Origin: JAJDXO01 sp965213765
GTDB lineage: Bacteria > Pseudomonadota > Alphaproteobacteria > Rhodospirillales > UBA2165
NCBI GenBank assembly: GCA_965213765.1
Contig: OZ243926.1
Span: 2,480,001 to 2,544,000, forward strand
Reading direction: 5' to 3'
DNA: 64,000 nucleotides
Under the pieces are notes generated by a model. It did no database searches. It worked only from the letters and a program-made list of their open reading frames with translations, and was not told where the DNA came from. Below are positions 18,397 to 26,144 of this stretch, in pieces (within the stretch, counting starts at the first letter, position 1; every line of letters begins with the position of its first letter). Made by a program: the position numbers and the translations under genes.

Positions 18397-19539
18397 TTAC
18401 TCCCCGGGCTGATGGGGCAGGCTCATATACTCTTCCGATTGCATTTCGATGAGCCGGGAGACCAGGCGTTCGAATTCGAATTTCCCCTCGCCCTCGGGGT
18501 AAAGCCCGGTCGGCGGCGCGGCGGCGGAACAGACGAGGTTGACCTTGGCCTCGTAGAAGGCGTCGATCAGGATGACGAACCGCCGTGCCGCATCGCGCAT
18601 CGCCGGCGTCAGCAGGGGAATGTCGTCGACAACGAAGGTATGATATCGGGCGGCGATGGCCAGATAGTCCGCGGGGCCCAGGGGTTTGTCGCAAAGATCT
18701 CCAAAATCCGCCCGGCCAACGCCGTCGACCGCCATTGAAATCTCGATCGTCCGGCCCTTCACCTCGATGCGCTCCGGCTCCGGCGGACGGCCGTCGGTAA
18801 GCTGATCAAAGTAATCGTCGAGGGTCGCGCGGCCGCCGTCGTCGAGCGGCGTGTGGTAAACGTTCATCCCCTTCAGCCGGCGCAGGCGATAATCGATTGG
18901 ACTGCTTAGCTCCAGCACATCCAATCGCTCACTGATCATCTCGATAAAGGGAACGAATTTGTTGCGTTGCAGGCCGTCCTTGTAGAGGTCCTGCGGCGGC
19001 CGGTTGGACGTGGCAACCACGACGACGTCGCGGGCAAACAGGTTCTCGAACAACCTCCCGAGAATCATCGCGTCGACGATGTTGGCGACCTGGAATTCAT
19101 CGAAACAAAGCAGCCACGCCTCGTCCGCGATTTCCTTGGCGACATCCGGGATCGGGTCGCCGCCCTCGCCGCCGGAACGTTCGCGGAAGGCGTTCATCCT
19201 TGCGTGCACGTCCTGGAGAAAGGCGTGGAAATGAGTGCGGCGCTTTTTTTCCACCAAGGCAGCGCCGAAGAACAAGTCCATGAGCATGGACTTACCGCGG
19301 CCCACGCCGCCATAGATGTAGAGGCCCTGAACCGGCTCGGCCCGCCGGCGGGTCAGTCCGAACCGCTCCTTCCAGCCGGCGTGCCCGGCACTCGGCGTAT
19401 AGCCGGCCAACGCCCGATGGAGGCTTTGCAGCTTTTCAGCCAATAGCGCCTGCGCCGGATCCGAAGTGAGTTCACCCGCGGCGACCCGGTCACGGTAGTC
19501 GAACAACGGGCCTGCGTGAATGACGGCCTGCTCTTGCAT
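18397..19539 (-). CDS. zapE: Cell division protein ZapE (AFG1-family ATPase)
   Basis: This AFG1-like P-loop ATPase is associated with the Z ring during late constriction in Escherichia coli; the mitochondrial homologue is LACE1/AFG1. The 380-residue product has Walker A GGVGRGKS at 77-84, a Walker B region CFDEFQVANIVDAMIL, and sensor/Arg-rich motifs such as VVATSNRPPQDLY. The position between sdh and mdh on the same strand is common in alphaproteobacteria, and it may be transcribed with the TCA genes. Function in this organism is inferred from family membership. Confidence 0.93.
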   Translation of the reverse strand: MQEQAVIHAGPLFDYRDRVAAGELTSDPAQALLAEKLQSLHRALAGYTPSAGHAGWKERFGLTRRRAEPVQGLYIYGGVGRGKSMLMDLFFGAALVEKKRRTHFHAFLQDVHARMNAFRERSGGEGGDPIPDVAKEIADEAWLLCFDEFQVANIVDAMILGRLFENLFARDVVVVATSNRPPQDLYKDGLQRNKFVPFIEMISERLDVLELSSPIDYRLRRLKGMNVYHTPLDDGGRATLDDYFDQLTDGRPPEPERIEVKGRTIEISMAVDGVGRADFGDLCDKPLGPADYLAIAARYHTFVVDDIPLLTPAMRDAARRFVILIDAFYEAKVNLVCSAAAPPTGLYPEGEGKFEFERLVSRLIEMQSEEYMSLPHQPGE

Positions 19540-19994
19540 GGGCGGTTCATTAGGCGGCGAAGCACCGTCTGTAAAGTGCCGGACACCAGGAAATGGCGGC
19601 CCGGCCTTTGGCTTCGGGGAAGAATCAATACCGATCCGGTCACGAAAACATTACCGCCGGCCCGGAAACGCCGCGGGTCCTGCCGAACCGCGTACGGTCT
19701 ACCGGCAGCTATGCTCGTTCCGCCACGATGACGGAACGCCCGGGCCCCAAGGATCGGCGATTGCCGTGCCGGGCAGGAGCGGCTCAAGCGCGGACGCAAC
19801 CAATTGTACGAGAGTGCCCGCGATGGTTTCGGCCACATGCCTGAGCGCCGCGGCCGTGTGAATATCCTCGACGTGCGGCGGACGAAGTTTAGCGGCGACG
19901 GCATCGAATCGGCCGTGGACCATCTGCTGAAACACAATGGGTGAGATCAGAACGCGAAGGTCACGAAGAAGAATGCCGGGAACGGTTCGCGCTG
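19540..19994 (-). other. Interval between sdhB and zapE, mostly unassigned
   Basis: This 455-base gap holds one possible small ORF (separate entry at 19699-19935). The rest has no recognisable gene, RNA or clear terminator. On the minus strand the bases just after the sdhB stop stay open in the small ORF's frame without an ATG, so a longer product from a non-ATG start is possible but unsupported. Confidence 0.5.
19699..19935 (-). CDS. Possible small hypothetical protein
   Basis: A 78-codon frame with a GTG start lies 59 bases downstream of sdhB on the same strand. Its first half (FDAVAAKLRPPHVEDIHTAA) has a balanced, helix-forming amino-acid composition unlike a random GC-rich shadow, while the C-terminal part is low quality. 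The frame is open further upstream through LLRDLRVLISPI with no ATG. I recognise no family. It could be a real small gene, a degraded one, or chance. Confidence 0.3.
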   Translation of the reverse strand: MFQQMVHGRFDAVAAKLRPPHVEDIHTAAALRHVAETIAGTLVQLVASALEPLLPGTAIADPWGPGVPSSWRNEHSCR

Positions 19995-20774
19995 TTAACG
20001 GCGCTCGACCATCTTCTGCTTGATCCTGGCGATTGCCTGACCCGGGTTGAGATTCTTCGGGCAGGTGTTGGTGCAGTTCATGATCGTATGGCAGCGATAG
20101 AGACGGAACGGGTCCTCCAGCGCATCCAACCGTTCGCCGGTATATTCGTCGCGAGAATCAGCAATCCAACGATAGGCCTGCAGCAACGTCGCCGGACCCA
20201 GATAGCGGTCCGAATTCCACCAATAGCTGGGGCAGCCCGTCGAGCATGAGAAGCACAACACGCATTCCCAAAGACCATCCAACTCTTCCCGCTCTTCCGG
20301 ACTTTGGAGACGTTCCTTACCCGGGGCCGCCGGCGTGTCGGCCTGCAGCCAAGGCTTAATGGAGGCGTACTGGGCGTACGCGTTGGTGAGGTCGGGAACC
20401 AGATCCTTGACCACCATCATATGCGGCAGCGGGTAGACCGCGATATCGCCTCTGAAGTCGTTGATCGCATTGATGCATGCCAGCGTGTTGGTACCACCCA
20501 CATTCATTGCGCAGGAGCCGCACACCCCCTCCCGGCACGAACGGCGAAAGGTCAGCGTCGAATCGATTTCGTTCTTTATCTTGATCAACGCGTCCAGAAC
20601 CATCGGACCGCAGGCATCCAGGTCGATCTCGTAGGTATCCATCCGGGGATTTTCATTCTTATCCGGATCGTAGCGATAGACCTTGAACTTCTTGACCCGC
20701 GTCGTACCTGCGGGCGCCGGGAAGGTTTTACCCTCGACGACTTTCGAATTTGCGGGAAGTGAAAACTCTGCCAT
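19995..20774 (-). CDS. sdhB: Succinate dehydrogenase iron-sulfur subunit
   Basis: This is the electron-transfer subunit of complex II, carrying 2Fe-2S, 4Fe-4S and 3Fe-4S clusters between the flavoprotein and the membrane quinone site. The 259-residue product has the ferredoxin-type 2Fe-2S motif (SCREGVCGSCAMNVGG) and the later cysteine clusters CVLCFSCSTGCPSYWW and CHTIMNCTNTCPKNLNP. The ATG at 20774 begins MAEFSLPANSKV; upstream in-frame sequence overlaps the end of sdhA and was excluded. It is the last gene of sdhC-sdhD-sdhA-sdhB, 31 bases after sdhA. Confidence 0.97.
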   Translation of the reverse strand: MAEFSLPANSKVVEGKTFPAPAGTTRVKKFKVYRYDPDKNENPRMDTYEIDLDACGPMVLDALIKIKNEIDSTLTFRRSCREGVCGSCAMNVGGTNTLACINAINDFRGDIAVYPLPHMMVVKDLVPDLTNAYAQYASIKPWLQADTPAAPGKERLQSPEEREELDGLWECVLCFSCSTGCPSYWWNSDRYLGPATLLQAYRWIADSRDEYTGERLDALEDPFRLYRCHTIMNCTNTCPKNLNPGQAIARIKQKMVERR

Positions 20775-20805
20775 TTCTCGTTTCCTTGACCTCGGTCCTG
20801 CCGGC

Positions 20806-22593
20806 TTAATAGACCCGGGCTTTTGGCGGGATGTATTCGACCTCGTCGGTGAGGGTATAGTCGTGAACCGGCCGGTAGGACAATTCGGTCCCCCAGTTCT
20901 CACCGACTTTGGCAAGCGAGTGCTTCATCCAGACCTCGTCATCCCTGTCGGGGAAGTCCTCGTGGGCGTGAGCGCCACGTGACTCTTGGCGGTTCTTCGC
21001 GGATTCCACCGTCGCCACCGCCGAGACCATCAGATTGTCCAATTCCAACGCTTCCACGAGGTCGGAGTTCCAGATCATCGAGGTATCATTGAGCTTCAAG
21101 TCTCCGATGCTCTTCGCCGTCTCCTGGAGCGACGAGGCGCCATTGGCGAGTGTCTCCGTCGTCCTGAACACGGCGGCATCGGTCTGCATGATCCGCTGCA
21201 TCTCCAGCCGAATTTCGGACGTGAGACGTGAACCATTGGCGTTGCGGGTTTTCTCCAGCCGCTCGATGGCCGTCCCGCCGGCATCGGCCGGCAGCGGCTT
21301 CCGGGAAGCGCCCTTCTCGACGGTTTCGGTGGCCCGGATCGCCGCGGCACGTCCAAAAACCACAAGATCGAGCAAGGAGTTGGTCCCCAAGCGATTGGCG
21401 CCGTGCACACTGACGCAGGCCGCCTCGCCGATAGCCATCAGTCCCGGGCAGACCGCATCCGGATCGTCGGCGGTCGGGCGAATAACCTCACCATGATAGT
21501 TGGTGGGCACACCACCCATGTTGTAGTGGACCGTCGGCAGCACCGGGATCGGTTCCTTGGTGGCGTCGGCGCCGGCAAAAATCTTGGCGGATTCAGTGAT
21601 CCCAGGCAGACGGGCGTGCAGCACATCGGTCCCGAGATGCTCCAAGTGCAGGAAGATGTGATCGCTCTCCGGGCCAACGCCCCGGCCCTCTCGAATCTCA
21701 ATAGTCATCGCACGGCTGACCACATCCCGGGACGCCAGATCCTTGGAGGTCGGCGCATAGCGCTCCATGAACGCCTCACCTTCCGAGTTGGTGAGATAAC
21801 CGCCTTCGCCCCGGGCCCCCTCGGTGATCAGGACGCCGGCGCCATAAACGCCGGTCGGGTGGAATTGCACGAATTCCATATCCTGCAGCGGAATACCGGC
21901 GCGGGCCGCCATGCCGTTGCCGTCCCCTGTGCAGGTGTGTGCCGAGGTGCAGGAAAAATAGCTGCGGCCATATCCGCCGGTAGCGAGCACGGTTTGTTGC
22001 GCCGAGAAGCGATGCAGTGTCCCATCGGCCAAATTCCAGGCCATCACACCCCGACAGGCACCTTCTTCGTCCATGATCAAATCGATGGCGAAGTATTCGA
22101 CAAAGAACTCGGCTTCATACTTCAGGGATTGCTGATACAGCGTGTGGAGAATCGCATGGCCGGTCCGATCGGCGGCCGCGCAGGCACGTTCCACGGGAGC
22201 TTCCCCGTAGTTTCGCATATGCCCGCCGAAGGGCCGCTGATAGATCTTGCCGTCTTCGGTGCGGGAGAACGGCACCCCATAGTGCTCAAGCTCATAAACC
22301 GCCGGCAGCGCCTCGCGACACATGTATTCGATAGCGTCCTGGTCGCCCAGCCAGTCGGCGCCCTTGACCGTGTCGTACATATGCCATTTCCAGTCGTCTT
22401 CACCCATATTGCCGAGCGCCGCGCCGACACCGCCCTGAGCGGCGACCGTGTGACTGCGCGTGGGGAAGACCTTGGTGATGCAGGCGGTTTTCAGCCCCGT
22501 GGCCGTCATACCAAGGGTCGCGCGCAGGCCCGCGCCGCCGGCACCGACGACGATGACGTCATGCTGGTGATCGATTATTTCGTAGTCAGCCAT
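20806..22593 (-). CDS. sdhA: Succinate dehydrogenase flavoprotein subunit
   Basis: This is the catalytic subunit of complex II; it oxidises succinate to fumarate with covalently bound FAD. The 595-residue product has the FAD-binding GAGGAGLRATLGM motif near residue 17, the histidyl-FAD site around H48 in SHTVAAQGGVGAAL, and the capping-domain segment HPTGVYGAGVLITEGARGEGG. The C-terminal motif WMKHSLA is followed by the family ending EYIPPKARVY. It lies six bases after sdhD and 31 bases before sdhB. Confidence 0.98.
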   Translation of the reverse strand: MADYEIIDHQHDVIVVGAGGAGLRATLGMTATGLKTACITKVFPTRSHTVAAQGGVGAALGNMGEDDWKWHMYDTVKGADWLGDQDAIEYMCREALPAVYELEHYGVPFSRTEDGKIYQRPFGGHMRNYGEAPVERACAAADRTGHAILHTLYQQSLKYEAEFFVEYFAIDLIMDEEGACRGVMAWNLADGTLHRFSAQQTVLATGGYGRSYFSCTSAHTCTGDGNGMAARAGIPLQDMEFVQFHPTGVYGAGVLITEGARGEGGYLTNSEGEAFMERYAPTSKDLASRDVVSRAMTIEIREGRGVGPESDHIFLHLEHLGTDVLHARLPGITESAKIFAGADATKEPIPVLPTVHYNMGGVPTNYHGEVIRPTADDPDAVCPGLMAIGEAACVSVHGANRLGTNSLLDLVVFGRAAAIRATETVEKGASRKPLPADAGGTAIERLEKTRNANGSRLTSEIRLEMQRIMQTDAAVFRTTETLANGASSLQETAKSIGDLKLNDTSMIWNSDLVEALELDNLMVSAVATVESAKNRQESRGAHAHEDFPDRDDEVWMKHSLAKVGENWGTELSYRPVHDYTLTDEVEYIPPKARVY

Positions 22594-22599
22594 CGGCCG

Positions 22600-22980
22600 T
22601 TAGCCTCCGAAGGCGACGCGCAAGAGCGCGATGATGCAGGATACGCCTAGAATTACGGCGATGAACTTGTTCAGTATCAAGACGACGGTCTTCGAGCGTT
22701 CATTGTGGATGTAGTCTTCGAACACCACCTGCATGCCAAGCTGCATGTGGTGAAACAGGACGCCGACCAACAGGACCATGAGGATCAAGTTGTGGGGCAC
22801 GGTCAGCCAAGCCCGGAATTCGCCGAGATCTGCGCCGGCCAGGGAAACCGCCGCGAAAACGAACCAAATTCCCAACGGCACCAAAGCAACCGCGGTCAAC
22901 CGCTGTGCCCACCAATGGCCGGTGCCTTCCTTGGCCGAGCCAAGTCCCCGGACCCGCGCCAGATCGGTTTGTAAACTCAT
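22600..22980 (-). CDS. sdhD: Succinate dehydrogenase membrane anchor subunit
   Basis: This is the smaller hydrophobic anchor of complex II and helps form the quinone site and heme b pocket. The 126-residue product has three predicted transmembrane helices (about 27-50, 58-80 and 100-122) and the family motif TGHWWAQRLTAVALVPLGIW. HHMQLGMQVVFEDYIHNE contains the conserved His and Asp-Tyr of the anchor. Its ATG abuts the sdhC stop codon with no spacing, so the two are translationally coupled. Confidence 0.93.
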   Translation of the reverse strand: MSLQTDLARVRGLGSAKEGTGHWWAQRLTAVALVPLGIWFVFAAVSLAGADLGEFRAWLTVPHNLILMVLLVGVLFHHMQLGMQVVFEDYIHNERSKTVVLILNKFIAVILGVSCIIALLRVAFGG

Positions 22981-23379
22981 CTATCCCGCCCCCCCGGCCG
23001 TGTTCCAAACAACCGCCCAGGTGATCGCCGTCAGTACGGCCGCGCCGATAACCACCGTCCAGCCCGAGGCACGAACCCGGCTCAACTCAAAGCCCATTCC
23101 CGCATCCCAAAACAGGTGGCGGATGCCATTGAGCAGATGGTAGAAGAGCGCGAACGTCCATCCCACCAGCAGTACAACGCCAACCCATGCTCCGAGAACC
23201 ACCTGGGCGCGCGCAAACGCGTCCACCCCATATCCGGCGGCATTCAGCCAATAGGCAAAAACAATGGCGCCGACCGCCAGTCCCACACCGGTGATCCGGT
23301 GGAGAATGGAGAGAACCGAAGTGATTTGCCAGCGATAGACTTGAAGATGGGGAGAGAGCGGACGGTTATCCGTAGCCAT
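22981..23379 (-). CDS. sdhC: Succinate dehydrogenase cytochrome b556 subunit
   Basis: This is the large cytochrome b subunit of complex II. The 132-residue product begins MATDNRPLSPHLQVYRWQ, the conserved SdhC opening. It has SILHRITGVGL, with the Ser and Arg of the quinone site, three transmembrane helices, and the heme-ligand motif YHLLNGIRHLFWD. An in-frame ATG eight codons upstream (23403) was rejected because the family start is at 23379. It is the first gene of the sdh operon and follows a 1.3-kb gene-free region that must contain the promoter. Confidence 0.95.
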   Translation of the reverse strand: MATDNRPLSPHLQVYRWQITSVLSILHRITGVGLAVGAIVFAYWLNAAGYGVDAFARAQVVLGAWVGVVLLVGWTFALFYHLLNGIRHLFWDAGMGFELSRVRASGWTVVIGAAVLTAITWAVVWNTAGGAG

Positions 23380-23523
23380 AGAGGGTGCCCTGATATGCTG
23401 CACATTCCGCCTGGGGCGGCGGAAAATTTGGTTTAGACCCTCGCCTCGGGCAAGTCAACGCGCCTCGCCGGGCCGCTCGTTGGCGAATGTAACGACGTCC
23501 CCTCATATGGTCAGCGGCGCTTG

Positions 23524-23563
23524 TTGCGTCAAAAAAAATGACAATCGCGCGCTGCTGACGCAA
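23524..23563. repeat. Inverted repeat with A8 tract upstream of sdhC
   Basis: TTGCGTCA (23524-23531) and TGACGCAA (23556-23563) form a perfect 8-bp inverted repeat around an A8 tract (23531-23538). It lies about 145 bases before the sdhC start, in the presumed sdh leader or promoter. The TGACGCAA half-sites could be bound by a regulator. No family is assigned. Confidence 0.4.
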
Positions 23564-23625
23564 GTCGATCAACCGAAGGTAAGGCGTTGAAAGGTAATAC
23601 TTTTAGATTTCTGTGTGAGCAGGCC

Positions 23626-23634
23626 TGTGGATAA
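23626..23634 (-). promoter_or_regulatory. DnaA box (perfect, TTATCCACA on minus strand)
   Basis: The plus strand reads TGTGGATAA, the exact complement of the high-affinity DnaA box TTATCCACA. It is 40 bases (centre to centre) from an oppositely oriented second perfect box at 23666-23674 and beside an AT-rich stretch. Confidence 0.6.
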
Positions 23635-23665
23635 GTTGTGAACGTTTTGTGCAAATACAGCCAAA

Positions 23666-23674
23666 TTATACACA
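23666..23674 (+). promoter_or_regulatory. DnaA box (perfect, TTATACACA) overlapping a TATAAT -10 on the other strand
   Basis: TTATACACA matches the DnaA consensus TTATNCACA. On the minus strand the overlapping bases 23665-23670 read TATAAT, a perfect -10 hexamer facing sdhC, although no good -35 lies at the right distance. DnaA binding here could therefore affect both strand opening and transcription of sdh. The following 80 bases are AT-rich. Confidence 0.6.
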
Positions 23675-23769
23675 GAAAATTTCAAGAATTGATCCGGTTT
23701 TTATTGAATGTTTCATTTGTTGTTCGCAGAATACTTCTCGTACGCGATAGCGTTTCCGTCGCGATCTGT

Positions 23770-24460
23770 GGTGCGGCTGTCGGGCCTTCGGGCCGGAGGG
23801 CGGTGCCCTGAACGGCTTTAGGGCCGGGCAGAAGTTGGGGCTTCCGGCCTTCGGGTCGGGACTCTCGGCAAGGATTGCGAGGCCGGATCCCAACGATGCC
23901 TCGGTATCGGTTGAGGTTCGGGCTGGTGGACGAAGGCTGCGTGCGGCGGGGTCGCCCTGGTGGCCCAGCCGGTGTCGAAAGACGCAGGATCGGATACCAA
24001 CCGCCGCAAGGCGGATCGGGGTCGGGTCCGGCGAAATTCGGCAAGGGCGTCGCCGCGGACGACGTCCTCCGGTGGTTCGTCGTGTCGAGAGATGGGACGG
24101 GCACGTACGGGTCAGGGTTCTTGCCCTCGCATGGAACGTTGACCGCCGGGAATGTCAGAGACGGCCTGCCGTCGATGTTGGTTCCCGGGACGTGGGTGTC
24201 CAGCCAATTTCGAGGCTCGGTGAGCCGAGGGGAAGGCGGAAGACGGGTGCCGGCGACGGCGTCCGTGTGAGGCCGGACCCGGTTGCGGCGACCGTATCGA
24301 TCTCTCTCCCAAGGGTAAATCGATGGTCGACGCAGATGGAGTGGAAGGGCGTTATCGTGTGCGTGGAGCCTGGCCGGCTCTACGAGGCGTCAGGAGTGCC
24401 GCTTGCGCGGTGCGCTACACAAGGATCCCAGGCCTTGTGTACCTGACGCCTCTTTCATAT
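23770..24460 (+). ncRNA. Candidate long structured RNA, not assigned to a known class
   Basis: Hairpins favouring plus-strand RNA include CCGGCC-TTCG-GGTCGG near 23842, CCGCC-GCAA-GGCGG near 24001, GGGTGCCG-GCGA-CGGCGTCC near 24245, GAGCC-TGGCC-GGCTC at 24366-24380 and a three-way junction at 24384-24452. Several pairs are G-U wobbles only in the plus sense, and the plus strand is G-rich. I looked for the hallmark sequences of RNase P RNA, tmRNA, SRP RNA and group II intron domain V and found none. The boundaries are guesses. GC-rich DNA forms hairpins easily by chance, so conservation with covariation is needed. Confidence 0.3.
24384..24452. repeat. Y-shaped inverted repeat (three-way junction)
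   Basis: An outer perfect 11-bp stem GAGGCGTCAGG/CCTGACGCCTC (24384-24394 with 24442-24452) encloses a 7-bp hairpin with TTGC loop (24396-24413) and a perfect 9-bp hairpin TACACAAGG/CCTTGTGTA (24416-24441). The 9-bp arm abuts the outer stem with no unpaired base, so the helices can stack. Such length and precision are very unlikely by chance. On the plus strand TTTCAT follows. Confidence 0.6.
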
Positions 24461-24495
24461 CCGATTCGATTTCGGGTTTCAATAAGCATTGTAGG

Positions 24496-24518
24496 GCTGA
24501 TTCAGTATTGGAATCAGC
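24496..24518. repeat. 8-bp perfect hairpin, possible terminator remnant
   Basis: GCTGATTC, a 7-base loop and GAATCAGC form a perfect stem 180 bases beyond the stop of the TRAP permease gene. Neither strand has a T-run after it, so a role as intrinsic terminator is doubtful. It sits in the right AT-rich flank of the 1.3-kb gap. Confidence 0.35.
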
Positions 24519-24564
24519 AACTTGCAACTATTAGCCCCAAACAATTATGAAGTTGTCCCGAGGT

Positions 24565-24573
24565 TTATCCACA
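24565..24573 (+). promoter_or_regulatory. DnaA box (perfect, TTATCCACA)
   Basis: This is the third perfect DnaA nonamer of the interval, about 0.9 kb from the other two and in the right-hand AT-rich flank (GGTTTATCCACAGCG). At random, roughly 0.04 matches to TTATNCACA would be expected in 1.3 kb counting both strands, so three is notable. Confidence 0.55.
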
Positions 24574-24697
24574 GCGCTCGCCATGCGGGCGCGTTCTCTG
24601 GCACCTTTTTGCAACCCACCGACGGCGCAAGACGGATTCATCCTGCCGCGGCGAAAAGAGGCGCACGACCGCCGCCGCTGCTGCTTGAGCACCGGTA

Positions 24698-26143
24698 TCA
24701 GCCGATCTTGCTCGGCAGCCAGACCGCAACCCCCGGCATGGCAATGAGCAGCGCGAGCACGAACAGCTCGATCAGGATGAATGGCATGGCTGAACGGATC
24801 ACCTGCCCGATGGATACATCGAAAGGTGCAATTCCCTTCATCACGTAGAGCAGCAGACCGAATGGCGGCGTGAGGAGGCTGATCTCCATGGTGATCAGCA
24901 TCAGTACCATCAGCCAGACAACATCAATCTCAAACACCACCTGCAACGACTGTGCGCCGAGCAGGAAGAACGGCAGGGTGAGAAGCAGCATGCTCACCTG
25001 ATCCATGAACGCGCCGAGAAACAGCAGGACCAGCATCATCATGATCACGACCTGAAGCTGGGTGAACTCCAGGGCGGCAATTGCGGTCAAAAGGCCGTCG
25101 GTCGCGCCCGAGTTGGACAACGCCTGTGCGAATACCAATGAGCCGGCAATAATGAACAGGATCATGGTGTTCACCTTGGCGGTCTCCATCAGCGCCTTGG
25201 CGATGGCGCGCCAAGTGAAATCGGCGCCGTCGATCCCGGTGATGGTGATGACGTTCTTGAATATCCGGAAAAAATAACAAGCGCCCAAGGCAGCAAGACT
25301 GCCCAGCGCGGCGGCTTCGGTCGGCGCGGCAATCTTGAAGAAGATCGATCCGACCACGACGATGAAAATGATGAACAACGGCAGGATGTAGAGAAGAAAC
25401 GGCAGGAAGCGGTTTAGAAGCTTCAATCCGGGGCCGCGATAGGTCCAACTGGCAACCGCCTGACCCTTACGGTTGAGTGCCACTGTAATCGGCAGCTCGA
25501 GGGCACTCTCGTCCGGGGCATAGCTGGGCGCGAGCGACGGATTGATGGTGCAGCGAATGATCACATAGGCAAAGAACAGCATTGCCATCAGAAAACCGGG
25601 AATAATCCCGGCGATCAGCAGTTGAGCGACACTCTGCTCGGCAATGCTCGCCAACAACACAGCCAGTGCCGACGGCGGGATCAGCATGGCGATACCGCCG
25701 ACGGCCATGATCGGACCCATGGCGATGGACGGCTGATAGCCCCGCTTGATCATATCCGGCAAGAGCACCGATCCCAGAATGGCCGTGTTGGCGATGGTTG
25801 ACCCGGAGAGTGACGAAAACACCGTGCCGCCGACGATGGAGACCACCGACAAACGGCCCGGCACCCGGGAAATCAGCCGGTCGATGGCCCCGATCGCCTT
25901 AAAAGCCACGCCGGTCTGGAGCAAAATTTCTCCCATCAACAAGAAGAGCGCGATGGGCGCGAGACCGAAGGTGATCGCGTTGTGGAACTCCATGGGCATG
26001 AACACGAGCCCAATGTCGCCGCCGATAAAGATAAACGTGCCGATCACATTCGCGGTGAAAAACGCCAGGGCGACGGGCAATCCCAGGAACATCGCCAGAC
26101 AGACGATCCCAAGGAGGAGTATGAGAGCGAGATACCACTCCAT
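24698..26143 (-). CDS. dctM: TRAP transporter large permease (DctM family)
   Basis: This is the 12-helix ion-coupled subunit of a tripartite ATP-independent periplasmic transporter; it drives solute uptake with the sodium or proton gradient. The 481-residue product is highly hydrophobic and has the family pattern GLPVALAFFTANVIG, a scaffold of repeated helices, and motifs such as PPSALAVLLASIAEQSV and LLTPPFGLLLYVMKG. It carries a longer central hydrophilic loop (about 210-245) than the shortest family members. It follows the small permease by one base, and both follow the binding protein, giving the order P-Q-M. The substrate is unknown; the neighbours suggest a metabolite cleaved by a flavin monooxygenase. 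Confidence 0.93.
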   Translation of the reverse strand: MEWYLALILLLGIVCLAMFLGLPVALAFFTANVIGTFIFIGGDIGLVFMPMEFHNAITFGLAPIALFLLMGEILLQTGVAFKAIGAIDRLISRVPGRLSVVSIVGGTVFSSLSGSTIANTAILGSVLLPDMIKRGYQPSIAMGPIMAVGGIAMLIPPSALAVLLASIAEQSVAQLLIAGIIPGFLMAMLFFAYVIIRCTINPSLAPSYAPDESALELPITVALNRKGQAVASWTYRGPGLKLLNRFLPFLLYILPLFIIFIVVVGSIFFKIAAPTEAAALGSLAALGACYFFRIFKNVITITGIDGADFTWRAIAKALMETAKVNTMILFIIAGSLVFAQALSNSGATDGLLTAIAALEFTQLQVVIMMMLVLLFLGAFMDQVSMLLLTLPFFLLGAQSLQVVFEIDVVWLMVLMLITMEISLLTPPFGLLLYVMKGIAPFDVSIGQVIRSAMPFILIELFVLALLIAMPGVAVWLPSKIG

Positions 26144-26144
26144 C

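Larger units (their letters stand above)
23380..24697. other. 1.3-kb gene-free region with three DnaA boxes; origin-like or large non-coding RNA locus
   Basis: This is the longest interval without a recognisable gene in the window. Both ends are AT-rich (23580-23760 and 24440-24580) in an otherwise GC-rich genome, and they carry three perfect DnaA-box nonamers. The middle (about 23770-24460) is GC-rich and shows many hairpins, several with UUCG or GNRA-type tetraloops. In five 60-base lines there (23881, 24001, 24061, 24181, 24301) I counted 121 G against 74 C on the plus strand, the opposite of the flanking minus-coded genes. I found no protein family in the open frames of the middle segment. 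An origin of replication, a long structured RNA, or both could explain it; genes on both sides run leftwards, which argues somewhat against an origin. Confidence 0.45.

Noticed and set aside
23875..24270. 131-codon plus-strand frame in the 1.3-kb gap
   Set aside because: GC at third positions is high, but the protein has no recognisable family, a rival frame covers the same bases, and hairpins dominate. Kept only as a possible alternative to the RNA hypothesis.
23770..24460. Known large RNAs: RNase P, tmRNA, SRP RNA, group II intron
   Set aside because: The conserved cores of these (for example the RNase P P4 element, a T-loop with CCA, the SRP tetraloop region and intron domain V) were looked for by eye and not found.
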